Notes: a model not told the origin generated them from the sequence alone. A stretch of DNA of 64,000 nt from CAWBOY01 sp963790585 (GCA_963790585.1 CAWBOY010000001.1:186001-250000); one strand, 5' to 3'; shown: positions 35,001 to 44,780, counted from the stretch's first letter. A program made the numbers and translations.

Positions 35001-35513
35001 ATGAACCTCGAGAAGTATATTCGCGACATTCCCGATTTTCCTCGACCGGGCATCCTCTTCAAGGACATTACTCCGCTTTTGGCCGAGCCGGAAGCGTTTC
35101 GCTCATGTATCGATCAATTGGCGGACCACTACAAGAACACGCCGATCGACGCGATCGCGGCCGCCGAGGCGCGCGGATTCCTGTTTGCCGCCCCCCTGGC
35201 GCTGCAGCTTAAAAAGCCCTTCATCCCCCTCCGCAAGCCCGGCAAACTGCCTTACAAAACCCATGCTTTCAAATATGAGCTGGAATACGGCAGCGCTGAA
35301 CTCCACATGCACATAGACGCCCTGAAACCAGGAGCCCGAGTGCTCCTAGTCGATGATTTGCTGGCAACGGGCGGCACGATGCGAGCAGGAATCAAGCTGA
35401 TTGAGGAAGTCGGCGGCGTCCCCGTAAGCTGCTGCTTCCTGGTAGAGTTGGGTTTTCTCGAAGGCCGGGAAAAACTTAAGCCGGTCGAAGTTTTTAGTTT
35501 GATTCGATATTGA
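35001..35513 (+). CDS. apt: Adenine phosphoribosyltransferase
   Basis: 170 residues, normal family length. MNLEKYIRDIPDFPRPGILFKDITPLL is the typical beginning (adenine-binding loop), AAAEARGFLFAAPLA a core loop, and VLLVDDLLATGGTM the PRPP-binding motif. It converts adenine and PRPP to AMP in purine salvage. A frame opens 27 codons earlier, but AAGGAAGGAAA directly before ATG 35001 sets the start. Confidence 0.95.
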   Translation: MNLEKYIRDIPDFPRPGILFKDITPLLAEPEAFRSCIDQLADHYKNTPIDAIAAAEARGFLFAAPLALQLKKPFIPLRKPGKLPYKTHAFKYELEYGSAELHMHIDALKPGARVLLVDDLLATGGTMRAGIKLIEEVGGVPVSCCFLVELGFLEGREKLKPVEVFSLIRY

Positions 35514-35622
35514 GAGGCCACACCAAACGGGACAATGAACCCACCGATCTGGTTTGTTGTCAATCCTCCCATCAGGCCTCATTAGTGTCCGGAGGCGGAC
35601 ATTCGATTATGAGGTTGGCATT

Positions 35623-35657
35623 CGTGGCCGGGGTCGTAGAACCGACCCCGGTCCACG
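35623..35657. terminator. Hairpin between apt and hisI
   Basis: CGTGGCCGGGGTCG pairs with CGACCCCGGTCCACG with one bulged base around TAGAAC. It has no T-run, so it is at best a weak terminator or an mRNA 3' end structure. Confidence 0.35.
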
Positions 35658-35703
35658 ACCAGGCCCCTATTAGATTGTAATGTTGCATCGTCGGAGGAGT
35701 TTA

Positions 35704-36081
35704 ATGATCGATGTTGCCTTTGATAAAGCTGGTGGACTCGTGCCGGCGATCGCGCAAGACGCGGAGACCGGTCAGGTTCTCATGCTCGCCTGGATGAATC
35801 GCGAAGCGTTCGAGGAGACGCTCCGAACCCGCCGCGCCGTCTACTACAGCCGCAGTAGAAACAAACTTTGGCGCAAAGGCGAAGAGAGCGGCCATGTACA
35901 GGATGTGACCGATATTTATCTCGATTGCGATGCCGACACCGTTTTGCTCAAGGTCCACCAGCGCGGCGGAGCCGCCTGTCACGCGGGCTATGCCAGCTGC
36001 TTCTATCGCAAGGTCGACGGCGCGGATTTGACCGTGGTCGGCCAGCCCGTGTTCAATCCGGAAGAGGTCTATCGTCGATGA
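35704..36081 (+). CDS. hisI: Phosphoribosyl-AMP cyclohydrolase
   Basis: 125 residues matching the short stand-alone HisI form. AWMNREAFEETLRTRRAVYYSRSR, LDCDADTVLLKV and HAGYASCFYR are the conserved segments, including the Asp and Cys metal ligands. It opens the purine ring of phosphoribosyl-AMP, the third step of histidine synthesis. GGAGG precedes the ATG. The stop overlaps the start of hisG (ATGA), so both are translated together. Confidence 0.95.
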   Translation: MIDVAFDKAGGLVPAIAQDAETGQVLMLAWMNREAFEETLRTRRAVYYSRSRNKLWRKGEESGHVQDVTDIYLDCDADTVLLKVHQRGGAACHAGYASCFYRKVDGADLTVVGQPVFNPEEVYRR

Positions 36082-36959
36082 GTCAGTCACCGACTCTCAG
36101 GCTCGGTTTGCCCGCTGGAAGTCTCCAAGAGGCGACCGCCGAGTTGTTCCGTAAAGCCGGCTACAACATTACGTTTGCCAGCCGAAGCTACTACCCGTCA
36201 ATCGACGACCCGGATATCCAATGTACGCTAATCCGCTCGCAAGAAATGCCACGCTACGTCGAGAACGGCGCCCTTGACTGCGGATTGACCGGCTACGACT
36301 GGATTCAGGAGAACGACGCGAAGGTCGTCGAGCTTTCGGAGTTGGTCTATAGCAAGGTTAGCCGTCGACCGGTGCGCTGGGTCCTCGCCGTCCCAAATGA
36401 CGCGCCGATTCATTCCGTCAAGGACTTACAAGGCAAGCGTGTCGCGACCGAGATCGTAAATTTGACGCGCCGTTGGCTGAGCGACAACGGCGTCACCGCC
36501 CACGTCGAATTCAGCTGGGGTGCTACCGAAGTCAAACCGCCGCGCCTCGCCGACGCTATCGTGGAGGTGACGGAGACCGGCAGCTCGTTGCGAGCCAACA
36601 ATCTGCGCATCGTTTGCGAGCTACTTCAAAGTACAACTCGTTTTATCACAAACGAACAGGCCTATGCCGACCCGTGGAAAAAGAAAAAGATGGACGATCT
36701 GGTCCTGATGCTGCGCGGCGCGATCGCAGCCGAGGGCAAGGTCGGGCTCATGATGAATGTGCAAAAGGCCGATCTCGCCGAGGTACTTTCAATCCTGCCG
36801 GCGCTACAAAATCCGACGATTTCGTCATTGTCTAATCCCGAATGGCTCGCCGTGAACACGATCATCGACGAAAGCACGGTACGTCAAATCATACCGAAGC
36901 TGAAGTCGGTCGGTGCCCGCGGCATTGTTGAATATCCTTTGAACAAGATCATCGATTGA
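36078..36959 (+). CDS. hisG: ATP phosphoribosyltransferase (long form)
   Basis: 293 residues of the long HisG form with its regulatory C-terminal domain. LRLGLPAGSLQEAT is the N-terminus, DCGLTGYDWI and EVTETGSSL are conserved catalytic-domain motifs, and the last 90 residues form the ACT-like domain that binds histidine for feedback. It catalyses the first step of histidine synthesis from ATP and PRPP. The start is fixed by the four-base overlap with hisI. Confidence 0.95.
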   Translation: MSQSPTLRLGLPAGSLQEATAELFRKAGYNITFASRSYYPSIDDPDIQCTLIRSQEMPRYVENGALDCGLTGYDWIQENDAKVVELSELVYSKVSRRPVRWVLAVPNDAPIHSVKDLQGKRVATEIVNLTRRWLSDNGVTAHVEFSWGATEVKPPRLADAIVEVTETGSSLRANNLRIVCELLQSTTRFITNEQAYADPWKKKKMDDLVLMLRGAIAAEGKVGLMMNVQKADLAEVLSILPALQNPTISSLSNPEWLAVNTIIDESTVRQIIPKLKSVGARGIVEYPLNKIID

Positions 36960-37010
36960 GCCAGATTCGGACTACCTGGTCGGCTCAGATACTCACCCGC
37001 GGAATTAGTC

Positions 37011-38215
37011 ATGCGCACAACGTGGACGTTTCATAGTTCGGGCGTGCTCGTGTTCGGCCGAGGCGCGATCACCGAGCTTGGATCGATCGCAGCGCGGCAT
37101 GGCATCCGGCGAATGCTGATCGTGACCGATGCCACGCTCATCAACGCTGGCGTCGTCGCGCCTGTGGAAGAGTCGTTGAAGGCGGCCGGCGTGGCCGTTC
37201 AGGTATTCTCGGGCGGTATGCCGGAGCCGTCGGTCGAGGTGGCACTGCGGTGTGTGGAGACGAGCAAGAGCTTTCAGCCTGACGCCGTGCTTGGCCTCGG
37301 TGGCGGCAGCAATCTCGATCTCGCCAAAGTGACGGCTATTCTGCTCACGCATGGCAAGACTCCGCTCGATTACGCCGGTGATGATCGAGTGCCCGGTCCT
37401 GTTCTGCCGCTGTTTTGTCTCCCAACCACGGCGGGAACGGGCTCGGAAGTCTCGGCAGCCGCTGTGCTGACCGACACCGCCAACAAGATGAAGTTTGGCA
37501 TTCTCAGCAATTACTTGCGGCCGCTCGTAGCCCTCGTCGATCCGATGCTGACGGTGTCTTGCCCCGCGAAAGTCAGTGCCGACAGCGGCATCGACGCGCT
37601 GACTCATGCGATCGAAGCTTACACGGCCGTGGACAACGAGGTCTTCCCGTTGCCCGCCGGCGAGCGCTCGGTCTATCAGGGCCGACATCCGTTTGGCGAT
37701 ATGCTCGCCGAGAAGGCCATTCGCCTCATTGGCGCCAACCTGAAGCGAGCTGTTCACGACGGTAAGGATCTCGAAGCCCGCGAAGCGATGGCCCTGGGCG
37801 CGACTCTGGGCGGCATGGCGTTTTCCAATGTCGGCGTCGCCGTGGTCCATGCCCTCGAATATCCGGTGGGTGGCGCGACACATTGTTCGCACGGCGCGGG
37901 CAACGGGTTGCTGCTTCCTTTCGTCATGCGTTTTAACTTGCCGGCGCGGTTGCGCGCACGGCGTCAATCGCCGCGCTGATGGGCGAAGACGTTGCGGGAC
38001 TCACAGAAGAGCAAGCCGCGGAGAAGGCGATCGCAGCCATCGAAAAATTGCGATCCGACATCGGTATCCCGCTTCGCCTACGTGACCTCGGAGTGAAGCC
38101 CGACCAGCTGCGTGGCTTTGCCGAAAAATCGTTCGGCGTCAAACGCATTCTGCGCGTCAATCCACGCCCGGTGACGGTCGACGACCTGGAAAGCATCTTG
38201 AAGGCGGCGTATTGA
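37011..38215 (+). pseudogene. Iron-containing alcohol dehydrogenase, frameshifted
   Basis: Reads as a group III alcohol dehydrogenase of about 400 residues: GRGAITELGSI, the NAD-binding GLGGGSNLDLAK, CLPTTAGTGSEVSA, the metal ligands DALTHAIEAYT and HALEYPVGGATH...H. The frame breaks near 37955, after MRFNLPAR; the next frame reads TASIAALMGEDVAGL and keeps the C-terminal VNPRPVTVDDLESIL. The break removes the last quarter from the first frame. It would oxidise or reduce short alcohols or related carbonyls. Pseudogene or error. Confidence 0.85.
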
Positions 38216-38261
38216 TACTTGGAATAGTTTCCTACCGTCGAAGGCTCTGGAGAGGCTAATC

Positions 38262-38687
38262 GTGGCAGATTTTGTTTCGGATCTCGCGGCCAAGGCTGGC
38301 GTCAGCGAAGAGATGGCCAAGAAGGGGCTTGCTACCATCCTGTCTTCGCTTCAAGGCATGCTCTCGAAGGCGAATTTCGCGAAAGTGCAATCGAGCATCC
38401 CCGGCGCGAAAGGCATCATGACCGAATCTGAGCCGGAAACCGCGGCCGCTCCCACTCCCGGCGGCGCCGGTTTTTTAGCGATGATAATAGCCCTCTTGGC
38501 CAAGCTGTTCGCCGGCGTGAAGCCGATGGAGGTTTTCGCTAAGCTTCAATCCCTGGGCTTTTCGACAGAGCAAATTACCAAATTCATCACGACTCTGCTC
38601 AGTCACCTCAAGACCAACATGCCGGCGAATGTGTTAAGCAAGATTACCAACCAACTCACGCCCGCAGGTGAAGCGGCGAAGCCTTGA
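38262..38687 (+). CDS. Small DUF2780-like protein
   Basis: 141 residues. A helical N-terminus (SDLAAKAGVSEEMAKKGLATILSSL) is followed by a Pro/Gly/Ala-rich linker, a hydrophobic stretch (FLAMIIALLAKLFA) and another helical segment. This arrangement resembles DUF2780/VcgC-like proteins, found in many bacteria and of unknown function. The start is GTG behind GGAGAGG. It lies 46 bases after the dehydrogenase. Confidence 0.6.
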   Translation: MADFVSDLAAKAGVSEEMAKKGLATILSSLQGMLSKANFAKVQSSIPGAKGIMTESEPETAAAPTPGGAGFLAMIIALLAKLFAGVKPMEVFAKLQSLGFSTEQITKFITTLLSHLKTNMPANVLSKITNQLTPAGEAAKP

Positions 38688-38710
38688 GTCGCCGATTCCG
38701 CTGAATAGCC

Positions 38711-38770
38711 GCGACCCGAAGGAGAGCGCTGGACTGTAGCGCTTTCGAGAATCGCTCTCCTCCGGGTCGC
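38711..38770. repeat. Palindromic REP-like hairpin
   Basis: GCGACCCGAAGGAGAGCG pairs with CGCTCTCCTCCGGGTCGC, apart from a mismatch at AA/TC, around a 24-base loop. It lies between convergent genes ending at 38687 and 38780 and may terminate both. Confidence 0.75.
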
Positions 38771-38779
38771 CGCCACCCG

Positions 38780-39589
38780 TCAAATCCCAAAGAAAAACAA
38801 CAACATCTTGTCAAACCGCGCCGCCCAATGGATCTCATTGTGCTCGCCGCCCGCCACTTCCCAATAGTAGTATTCGCGGCCCGGAATTAGGCCGGCTTCG
38901 TCAAAGCGCTCGACTAGTCTCCGTGTATTTTGGATCGACGGCGTGACGTGCCCGCGCCGGCTGCCTTCGCGCGTCCCCATATCGACCCAAAAGCGCATCG
39001 ACTTCATCCATTGGGCGTTCTCCTCCAATTCGGCGAGGATCCGCCCACGCGCCCACCAGAGCGACGGCGACAATACGCCGCACAGAGCGAAGCGCTGATG
39101 ATGCTCGCGCGCCATACTAAGTGAGACCAAACCGCCCAGCGACGAACCGACGACAGCGGTGTGTTCGCGGCCCGGCTTAGTGCGGTAATTGCTATCAATA
39201 AAAGGCTTCACCTCGTCGAGGACAAATCGTGCATACTGCGCACCGTTGCCTCCAGCCTTTTGTCGGATGTCGACGTGATAGGTGTATTCGTCCATTCGAG
39301 CCGGCGTATTGGCGATGCCGACGAGAATGACGGGCTCGATTCGGCCACTGAGCGCCAGTCGCGCCGCCGTGGCGTCGGCGTGCCAGGCCATGCCGAAGGC
39401 CGCGTGACGCGGGTCGAACAGATTTTGCCCGTCGTGGATATACAGCACGGGATAGCGGTGCGACGGCCGGTCCACGTAAAGTGGCGGCAGAGCGACCGTC
39501 AACGTGCGGTAGTTCTGAAGGATCCCCGAAGGAAAATCTTCGTGCTGAATCCGCTCGCCGGCAATGGCCTCATCGTCATTTTGTGACAT
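38780..39589 (-). CDS. Cytoplasmic alpha/beta hydrolase (enterochelin esterase-like)
   Basis: 269 residues without a signal peptide. RTLTVALPPLYVDRP...YPVLYIHDGQNLF, the nucleophile elbow GSSLGGLVSL with catalytic Ser, and a C-terminal GGEHNEIHW with the probable catalytic His define an esterase of the Fes/esterase D type. AAGGAG precedes ATG 39589. It starts 11 bases after the stop of the ATP-grasp gene on the same strand, so both probably form one unit and act on one pathway; substrate unknown. Confidence 0.85.
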   Translation of the reverse strand: MSQNDDEAIAGERIQHEDFPSGILQNYRTLTVALPPLYVDRPSHRYPVLYIHDGQNLFDPRHAAFGMAWHADATAARLALSGRIEPVILVGIANTPARMDEYTYHVDIRQKAGGNGAQYARFVLDEVKPFIDSNYRTKPGREHTAVVGSSLGGLVSLSMAREHHQRFALCGVLSPSLWWARGRILAELEENAQWMKSMRFWVDMGTREGSRRGHVTPSIQNTRRLVERFDEAGLIPGREYYYWEVAGGEHNEIHWAARFDKMLLFFFGI

Positions 39590-39600
39590 CGCTTGCTCCT

Positions 39601-40803
39601 TCACGATGTCGCCCGATCGGCCGGCGGCAGAGCCACATGATAGTCGCGCTTTATCCGCTCGCTGTATTGATCGAGGAGTTCCTCGACGCGCTGTGGGTTC
39701 GCGGACCGCACTACCAAGCCAATGTGATGTTTTTCATCCATCCGTAAGAAGACCTCGGGATCGGCAAAGGGCGTGGTGTCCGGCTTTTCCTGACGGGCCA
39801 GGGAAGCGATGACGCCGCCAAACTCCCGCCGCGGAGTTGGAAGTTGATAAGGCTTACCCACGCTGATCTCAATGGCGGCCCATTCCTCCCAAAGGTTGAG
39901 ACCTGTCGCGGCCTCCACCATGTCGGCAATGCCTGCGCCGCCGACGCGGGCGCTCGTTTCGACGAAGTAGTAGGCGCCGTCCTCTTTCGAGTGGATGAAT
40001 TCCGTATGCGAACAGCCACGCTCCATGCCGAAGGCGGGAAGCAGTTTTTCGTTGATCGCTCGCAACGCCACGGCATCGGTACGCTCGCGCTCTACGGTTT
40101 TTGAAGAAAAAATTCCGCCGCCCTGATAGACCTCCAACAGCGGACGATGGTATTGCCCAACCTCGGCGAACACCACCTTGCTTTCGACAACCAAGGAATC
40201 AACGTGATAGAGGTCGCCCGTTATGAATCGTTCCAGGAGATTGAACGAGCGCTGATCGCCCAAAGATTCGATGTGATGCCACACCTCGTCCGCCTGGTGG
40301 CACTTTTTGATCCCGATCGATGACGCTTCGGTGCGTGGCTTGATGAGCCACGGGGCGGGGACTGTTTCCAGAAAGTGTTTGACCTCGGCGTCGTGAAACA
40401 GGCCGACGAAGTCCGGCACCGCGAAGCCGCAGGCCCGCGCCTGACAACGCATGGCGAGCTTATCGCGGAAATGGCGGATTAGCGAATCGCCCAGGCCGGG
40501 CAGGCGAAAATGTTCGCGCAGCAGAGCGCCGAGTTCGACATCGTAATCGTCTAACGCGGCAATAACATCGAATTGGATCGAGCGCATCAAATACGCCACG
40601 GCGTTGATCAGACCGCGATGGTCGTCAAAGGTCGGCAGGAGAAAAACATCGTCGAGATGGTCGCGCGCCCAAGGAGCGTCGCGCCGCTCCACCACGGTGA
40701 GCAGATAGACACGGCAGCCTTCGCGCTTGCAGCGCTGTATAAAGCGGTTGCCTTTGAAATAACTGGAGAGACAAAGAACGGTGCGCTGCGCGGTTTGACT
40801 CAT
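39601..40803 (-). CDS. ATP-grasp enzyme
   Basis: 400 residues. N-terminal Rossmann-like part (VLCLSSYFKGNRF), then the ATP-grasp core: DKLAMRCQARACGFAVPDF, the Lys-containing WLIKPRTEASSIGIKK, RFITGDLYHVDSLV and FVETSARVGGAGIADMVEAATGLNLWEEW. These enzymes join a carboxylate and an amine using ATP. Next to an esterase gene, it may make or modify a small peptide-like or amino-acid derivative. No homologue with known substrate is recognised. Confidence 0.85.
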   Translation of the reverse strand: MSQTAQRTVLCLSSYFKGNRFIQRCKREGCRVYLLTVVERRDAPWARDHLDDVFLLPTFDDHRGLINAVAYLMRSIQFDVIAALDDYDVELGALLREHFRLPGLGDSLIRHFRDKLAMRCQARACGFAVPDFVGLFHDAEVKHFLETVPAPWLIKPRTEASSIGIKKCHQADEVWHHIESLGDQRSFNLLERFITGDLYHVDSLVVESKVVFAEVGQYHRPLLEVYQGGGIFSSKTVERERTDAVALRAINEKLLPAFGMERGCSHTEFIHSKEDGAYYFVETSARVGGAGIADMVEAATGLNLWEEWAAIEISVGKPYQLPTPRREFGGVIASLARQEKPDTTPFADPEVFLRMDEKHHIGLVVRSANPQRVEELLDQYSERIKRDYHVALPPADRATS

Positions 40804-40900
40804 AACGGCTTTTCATCTCGTGCGAATTCGTTGCCAAAGCACGAGATTACTGTAGGGAATGGGCGCAGCGCTACCAGCCTCGGTTTTCCTACCCCCCGCC

Positions 40901-41012
40901 CGTTTAGCCGCGAGCCGCCAGGCGAGCGCTGTTGGGTAGCGCACTCCCCGTTGTGGAACTCCCCCGTTGTGCGCTATCAAACAGCGCTCGCCTACCGGCT
41001 CGCGGCTAAACG
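40901..41012. repeat. Long REP palindrome, 44-nt imperfect arms
   Basis: CGTTTAGCCGCGAGCCG and the 27 bases after it pair with 40969-41012, apart from about four mismatches, around a CCCCGTTGT-containing loop that holds a short direct repeat. The half element at 14875-14897 and the perfect palindrome at 3208 are related. Confidence 0.85.
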
Positions 41013-41048
41013 CAATACCGTTCGTCTAACCCGGCCCCTCGCTCTTCC

Positions 41049-41228
41049 TATAGTGGACAACGGCAATCTTTTATTTGGCAAGGGTGCATCCTTGCCAAAT
41101 AACCTGGCTTCCAAGGTTGGCGCGTAAATTCTTTATTCACATGTACTTATCTTAATAATCACCAAGACGATCAACATGGTTAAAACGACCACTCTTGCCA
41201 AAAGTGCTTTGGCATGGCAAGGCTGGTC
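41049..41228. repeat. 180-bp dispersed hairpin element, copy B
   Basis: Same length and conserved ends as 17989-18168 in opposite orientation; the middle is diverged. It starts TATAGTGGACAA and ends in TTAAAACGACCAC...GGCATGGCAAGGCTGGTC. Inverted 19-base sequences (41011-41029 and 41258-41276) flank it, as if it had jumped into the loop of a larger hairpin. Confidence 0.75.
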
Positions 41229-41290
41229 CGCCCAGGGATTGGGCAAAAGAAAACCCCTTAGACGAACGGTATTGCGGCTAAACGAACAAC

Positions 41291-43231
41291 TCACCACCCC
41301 CGCCGCTTCACCATCTCCTTCAATTCCGCCATCGGCAAGAACACGTTTACCTCAAAGCGATCCTTGTCTACCGAAAACGATCCGGACGACAGCCCCGCCC
41401 CCGCCTTGAATTTCGCCACATCAGGCCCGGCTCCGTCCGTGAAGGAGTCGATAACCGGCAAGCTCGCGTGAATCTCGAATTTACGCGCTGGGTCGCCTTG
41501 CCTCAGAAACGCCGCGATCGATTTGTCGGCGGCGAGCCCGAGTTGCTTTTCCTTGACGTTCTTCAAGGCTGTCTGGAAAAGCCCGACGTCCGAGCCGATT
41601 AACAGGACCACTTGCTTGCCGACCGTGGCCATGCGGATCTTGGCCCAATCGGGGCCAAGCAAGATCTTCATCTGCTCGACCGACCGAACGTCTTCGTTGC
41701 CCAGCTTGACGTGAACAAAATCGATCTTCTCACCTTCGATCGTTTCAGCCGCGCGGGCAAGGACGAAGCCCGGGTGAATCGATTTGGGAGCATCCTTGTT
41801 CAGCGCCTCCTTCTCGCGGTCGACCACGCGCGCCTTGATGTCGGAAACAAGCGAAACGGAGCGCTTGGCGACTTCCTTATCATCGTCTTTGACATGTTTT
41901 TCGAGATAAGGCAGGGCCGGTCCGCCGATCAGATTGAGCTTCAGCGACGCATTTTCGCGTGTCTTGTAGTCGTCGCTGCCGAGGTCGGCGATCAGCTTTT
42001 CGATGGTTTTGACATCGTTTGGATTCTTGCCGGAAAGATCGAGGTCTTTACCCTCGGCGAGTTTCGCCAGGTCAGCGATCTCGTCGAGGAACTTTTTGGG
42101 ATCATCGGTATCCAAAATAGCGGCGATGCTAAACATCCCATGCTTGGCCTCGTCGGCATTTTGATAAACGGCCAGCCGACGCCCTTTGAGCTTGCTCCAC
42201 AACTCCGTGAAGACGCCTGCAAGCAGCGATTTATCAGCGACCGAGAAAATTTGCTTGGAGAGTTCGGGCTCCCAAAAAAGCTGTTCAACCGCGATGCGCG
42301 CCAACACCGCATTGACGCCGCCATCGGTCTGGGCTGCATGTGCCGCGATCACGCGCCCCGTCGGCAGGCCGCGCAGATCCGATGCCCCGGGACCAGCCTT
42401 GAGCGTATTCAGGAAGGCGACCGCTTCGTCCGGCATTTCTTTCGGAAAAGCAGCCAGCAAGCGCAACGCCAAGCCATTATCAAGTTGAGCGCCGACGGCA
42501 AAGTATTGCAAACTTTCCAATGTTTTGGCTAACTGCTTTACAAGCGGCGCTTGATCCGGAGCGACTTGGGTGCTCCATTGTTTTTCCATTTCCTGGAGCG
42601 CGTCGTCATAATCCTTACCCCAGACGTGTGTGCCGATGAGCAACGTCATGTCGTCGCCGGCGAGAATTTTGCGACGATCCGCGCTCAGTACGGTTGCAGC
42701 GGTCGGAGCTTTCATGACGGCAGCGAGAACTTTTTCGTCGTGAGCCAAAAAGATATGCTTATTGCGGACGCAGCAATAACGCGAGAAAGAGCCGCCACCG
42801 ACCGCTCGAATTGTTTCCGGCTTCAGCTCGCCTTTTTTTAGCCCATAGTTTTTCGCCGCTTCATCAAGATCCTTGAATGGGACAGCGAACACGATGAGAC
42901 GTTCCAGCAATGAAAAATCAATCCATTTGAATTCGACGAGCTTGGGATTCGCCAATATAAACGCCGCCGGCGCATCTTCATCTACTCCGGCCTTCATCCC
43001 AATATGATCGTAAATCTGTTGAAACGCCTCAGACGGCCGAATGAAGGGGCGCATGCCGCTTTCTTCGAGAAATTTGTCCCCCTTTTTGTGAAGCTCTTTG
43101 ATATTGCGAATCGTGAACGCCGCCCCGGCGTCTGCAGGGATGAGATCGAGCGGCCCCGTCTCAGCCTGAAGCGATGTCGAAGCAAACAAAACCAAGACGA
43201 ACACGGCCAGCCAGCGGGAAACGTGTGACAT
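41291..43231 (-). CDS. Large secreted protein, unknown function
   Basis: 646 residues with a signal peptide (VSRWLAVFVLVLFASTSLQA). The mature part opens LDLIPADAGAAFTIRN, typical of planctomycete exported proteins that score as DUF-type; around residues 425-480 a HEAT-like segment appears (LIADLGSDDYKTRENASLKLNLIGGPALPYL). The rest is alpha/beta without known motif. AGGAG lies seven bases before ATG 43231. The protein probably works in the periplasm; no reaction can be assigned. Confidence 0.65.
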   Translation of the reverse strand: MSHVSRWLAVFVLVLFASTSLQAETGPLDLIPADAGAAFTIRNIKELHKKGDKFLEESGMRPFIRPSEAFQQIYDHIGMKAGVDEDAPAAFILANPKLVEFKWIDFSLLERLIVFAVPFKDLDEAAKNYGLKKGELKPETIRAVGGGSFSRYCCVRNKHIFLAHDEKVLAAVMKAPTAATVLSADRRKILAGDDMTLLIGTHVWGKDYDDALQEMEKQWSTQVAPDQAPLVKQLAKTLESLQYFAVGAQLDNGLALRLLAAFPKEMPDEAVAFLNTLKAGPGASDLRGLPTGRVIAAHAAQTDGGVNAVLARIAVEQLFWEPELSKQIFSVADKSLLAGVFTELWSKLKGRRLAVYQNADEAKHGMFSIAAILDTDDPKKFLDEIADLAKLAEGKDLDLSGKNPNDVKTIEKLIADLGSDDYKTRENASLKLNLIGGPALPYLEKHVKDDDKEVAKRSVSLVSDIKARVVDREKEALNKDAPKSIHPGFVLARAAETIEGEKIDFVHVKLGNEDVRSVEQMKILLGPDWAKIRMATVGKQVVLLIGSDVGLFQTALKNVKEKQLGLAADKSIAAFLRQGDPARKFEIHASLPVIDSFTDGAGPDVAKFKAGAGLSSGSFSVDKDRFEVNVFLPMAELKEMVKRRGW

Positions 43232-43679
43232 GACGGGTTCTCCTGGGAACGAGCGGCTTGGTTTCTGTGCTGACGCCCACAACATGGCAACGCACAACCG
43301 TATCGTTGCAGGGATTACCTCACCTTTGGCGAATCCGTTTCAACGCAGAGCGAGATTCGATCCTCCGCAAGATCGTCGGCATACTGCTTCGACTTCGTGA
43401 TAACCAAATTCTCAGGGGCGACGTGCAAAAAGTCATGCCGGTTTGCAGGGACTGGACCACGCCAGGTTACCTAGCAACACTCCGTGCGCAACGCTCACCT
43501 CACGAATATGCATGGAGAGATGGTGAAAGGGTACTCAGTTGATGCCGTGGATCCTTTGCTGTACAACATCCCAATGTTGGACCGGTTGGGTGAAATTCGC
43601 CAAGAGCCGCGTCTGCCCGGGATCGATGATCGATCTGCCTGGGCGAATCCACGGTTCTTGGAGCCGAGGAGTTGGTGCG
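43232..43679. other. Divergent intergenic region, nothing recognised
   Basis: 448 bases between divergently transcribed genes. It must hold promoters for both sides, but no convincing pair of boxes, repeat or small gene was found. Confidence 0.4.
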
Positions 43680-44780
43680 ATGCTGCGACGCACGTTTTTG
43701 AAGACCGCAATGGCCAGTGCCACCGCATCGCCCTTGTTTGCAGCCCTGGGCGGCAAGCGCTGGGACGTTGCGGCTGACGTGCTCGAGCGCGCCACAACGG
43801 ATAAGCAAGTGACCGCCGCAGTGTTGCACGTGGCTCAAAAAGACGAGACGTATACTCGTCACTTCGGCAAGGCGGACTCGGACGATGCCATGTTTTTGCT
43901 CGGCTCCATTTCCAAGCCAATCAACGTGACCGCGGTGATGACACTGTTCGACCAGGGAAAGTTCCAACTCGATGACCGCGTGACGAAGTTCCTGCCCGAT
44001 TTTAAGGGCGACGGGCGGGACGGAGTTACGATTCGCCACCTGTTGACGCACGTCTCCGGTTTGCCTGATCAACTGGCCAATAACAACGAGCTGCGCAAGG
44101 AGCATGCGTCGCTGACGGAGTTCGCCAAACAGGCGCTGCGCACAAAGCTCGATTTCGCCCCCGGCACAAAGTACCAGTATTCGAGCATGGGCATCCTCCT
44201 GGCCACGCGGATTGCGGAGCAAATCAGCGGGTCGGACATTCTCACACTCGTCGAGCGCACGGTTTTTCAACCCTTAAGTATGAAGCATTCGGCTCCGGGG
44301 CTCGGAGCGTTTAAATTAGAAGAGATGGTCGTTTGCCAGATGGAGGGTGCCGCGCCCGAATCGGGGCGCGGCGACCCCAAGGCGAAGAATTGGGACTGGA
44401 ACAGTCCCTACTGGCGCAAGCTGGGCGCTCCATGGGGAGGGACCCACGCCTCCGCGCCGGACCTTGCTCGATTTCTGGGTGAGTTCCTTGGCGTGCGCGG
44501 CAAAGTCGTCAAACCGGAGACCGCGCGGTTGATGATCCGTAATCACAACCCGAAGGGCTTCACGCCGCGCGGCCTGGGATTCGCCGTCGGCAGGGAGGCC
44601 GGCAATCCCGGATGTTCGGAGCAAACCTTCGGCCACACCGGGTCGACGGGTACGCTCTGCTGGGCCGACCCGGCGAACGATACCATTTGCGTCGTACTCA
44701 CTTCGCTGCCACGCGCAGGGGCGAAGCGCCACCCGCGGGACTTGGCGGCCGAACGCGTGGCTGAGGCAAACAGCCGCTGA
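43680..44780 (+). CDS. Tat-exported serine hydrolase (beta-lactamase class C-like)
   Basis: 366 residues. The N-terminus MLRRTFLKTAMASATA is a Tat-type signal. The beta-lactamase/DD-peptidase motifs are GSISKP (S-x-x-K), YSSMG (Y-S-S where Y-x-N is usual) and FGHTGSTG in the third position. The Ser/Lys and Tyr catalytic residues are present, so it should be active as an esterase, peptidase or hydrolase. GAGGAG precedes ATG 43680; a frame opens 47 codons earlier without a signal. It stands before another hydrolase in the same direction. Confidence 0.85.
   Translation: MLRRTFLKTAMASATASPLFAALGGKRWDVAADVLERATTDKQVTAAVLHVAQKDETYTRHFGKADSDDAMFLLGSISKPINVTAVMTLFDQGKFQLDDRVTKFLPDFKGDGRDGVTIRHLLTHVSGLPDQLANNNELRKEHASLTEFAKQALRTKLDFAPGTKYQYSSMGILLATRIAEQISGSDILTLVERTVFQPLSMKHSAPGLGAFKLEEMVVCQMEGAAPESGRGDPKAKNWDWNSPYWRKLGAPWGGTHASAPDLARFLGEFLGVRGKVVKPETARLMIRNHNPKGFTPRGLGFAVGREAGNPGCSEQTFGHTGSTGTLCWADPANDTICVVLTSLPRAGAKRHPRDLAAERVAEANSR

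Noticed and set aside
37005..37967. 320-codon minus-strand frame opposite the alcohol dehydrogenase
   Set aside because: It mirrors the codon pattern of the dehydrogenase, whose cofactor and metal motifs are clear.
40901..41012. CRISPR array
   Set aside because: Repeats here are inverted arms of single hairpins, not regularly spaced direct repeats; no cas genes occur in the window.
41612..42532. 306-codon plus-strand frame inside the large secreted protein gene
   Set aside because: The opposite frame has a signal peptide, ribosome-binding site and coherent composition over 646 residues; this one has none of them.
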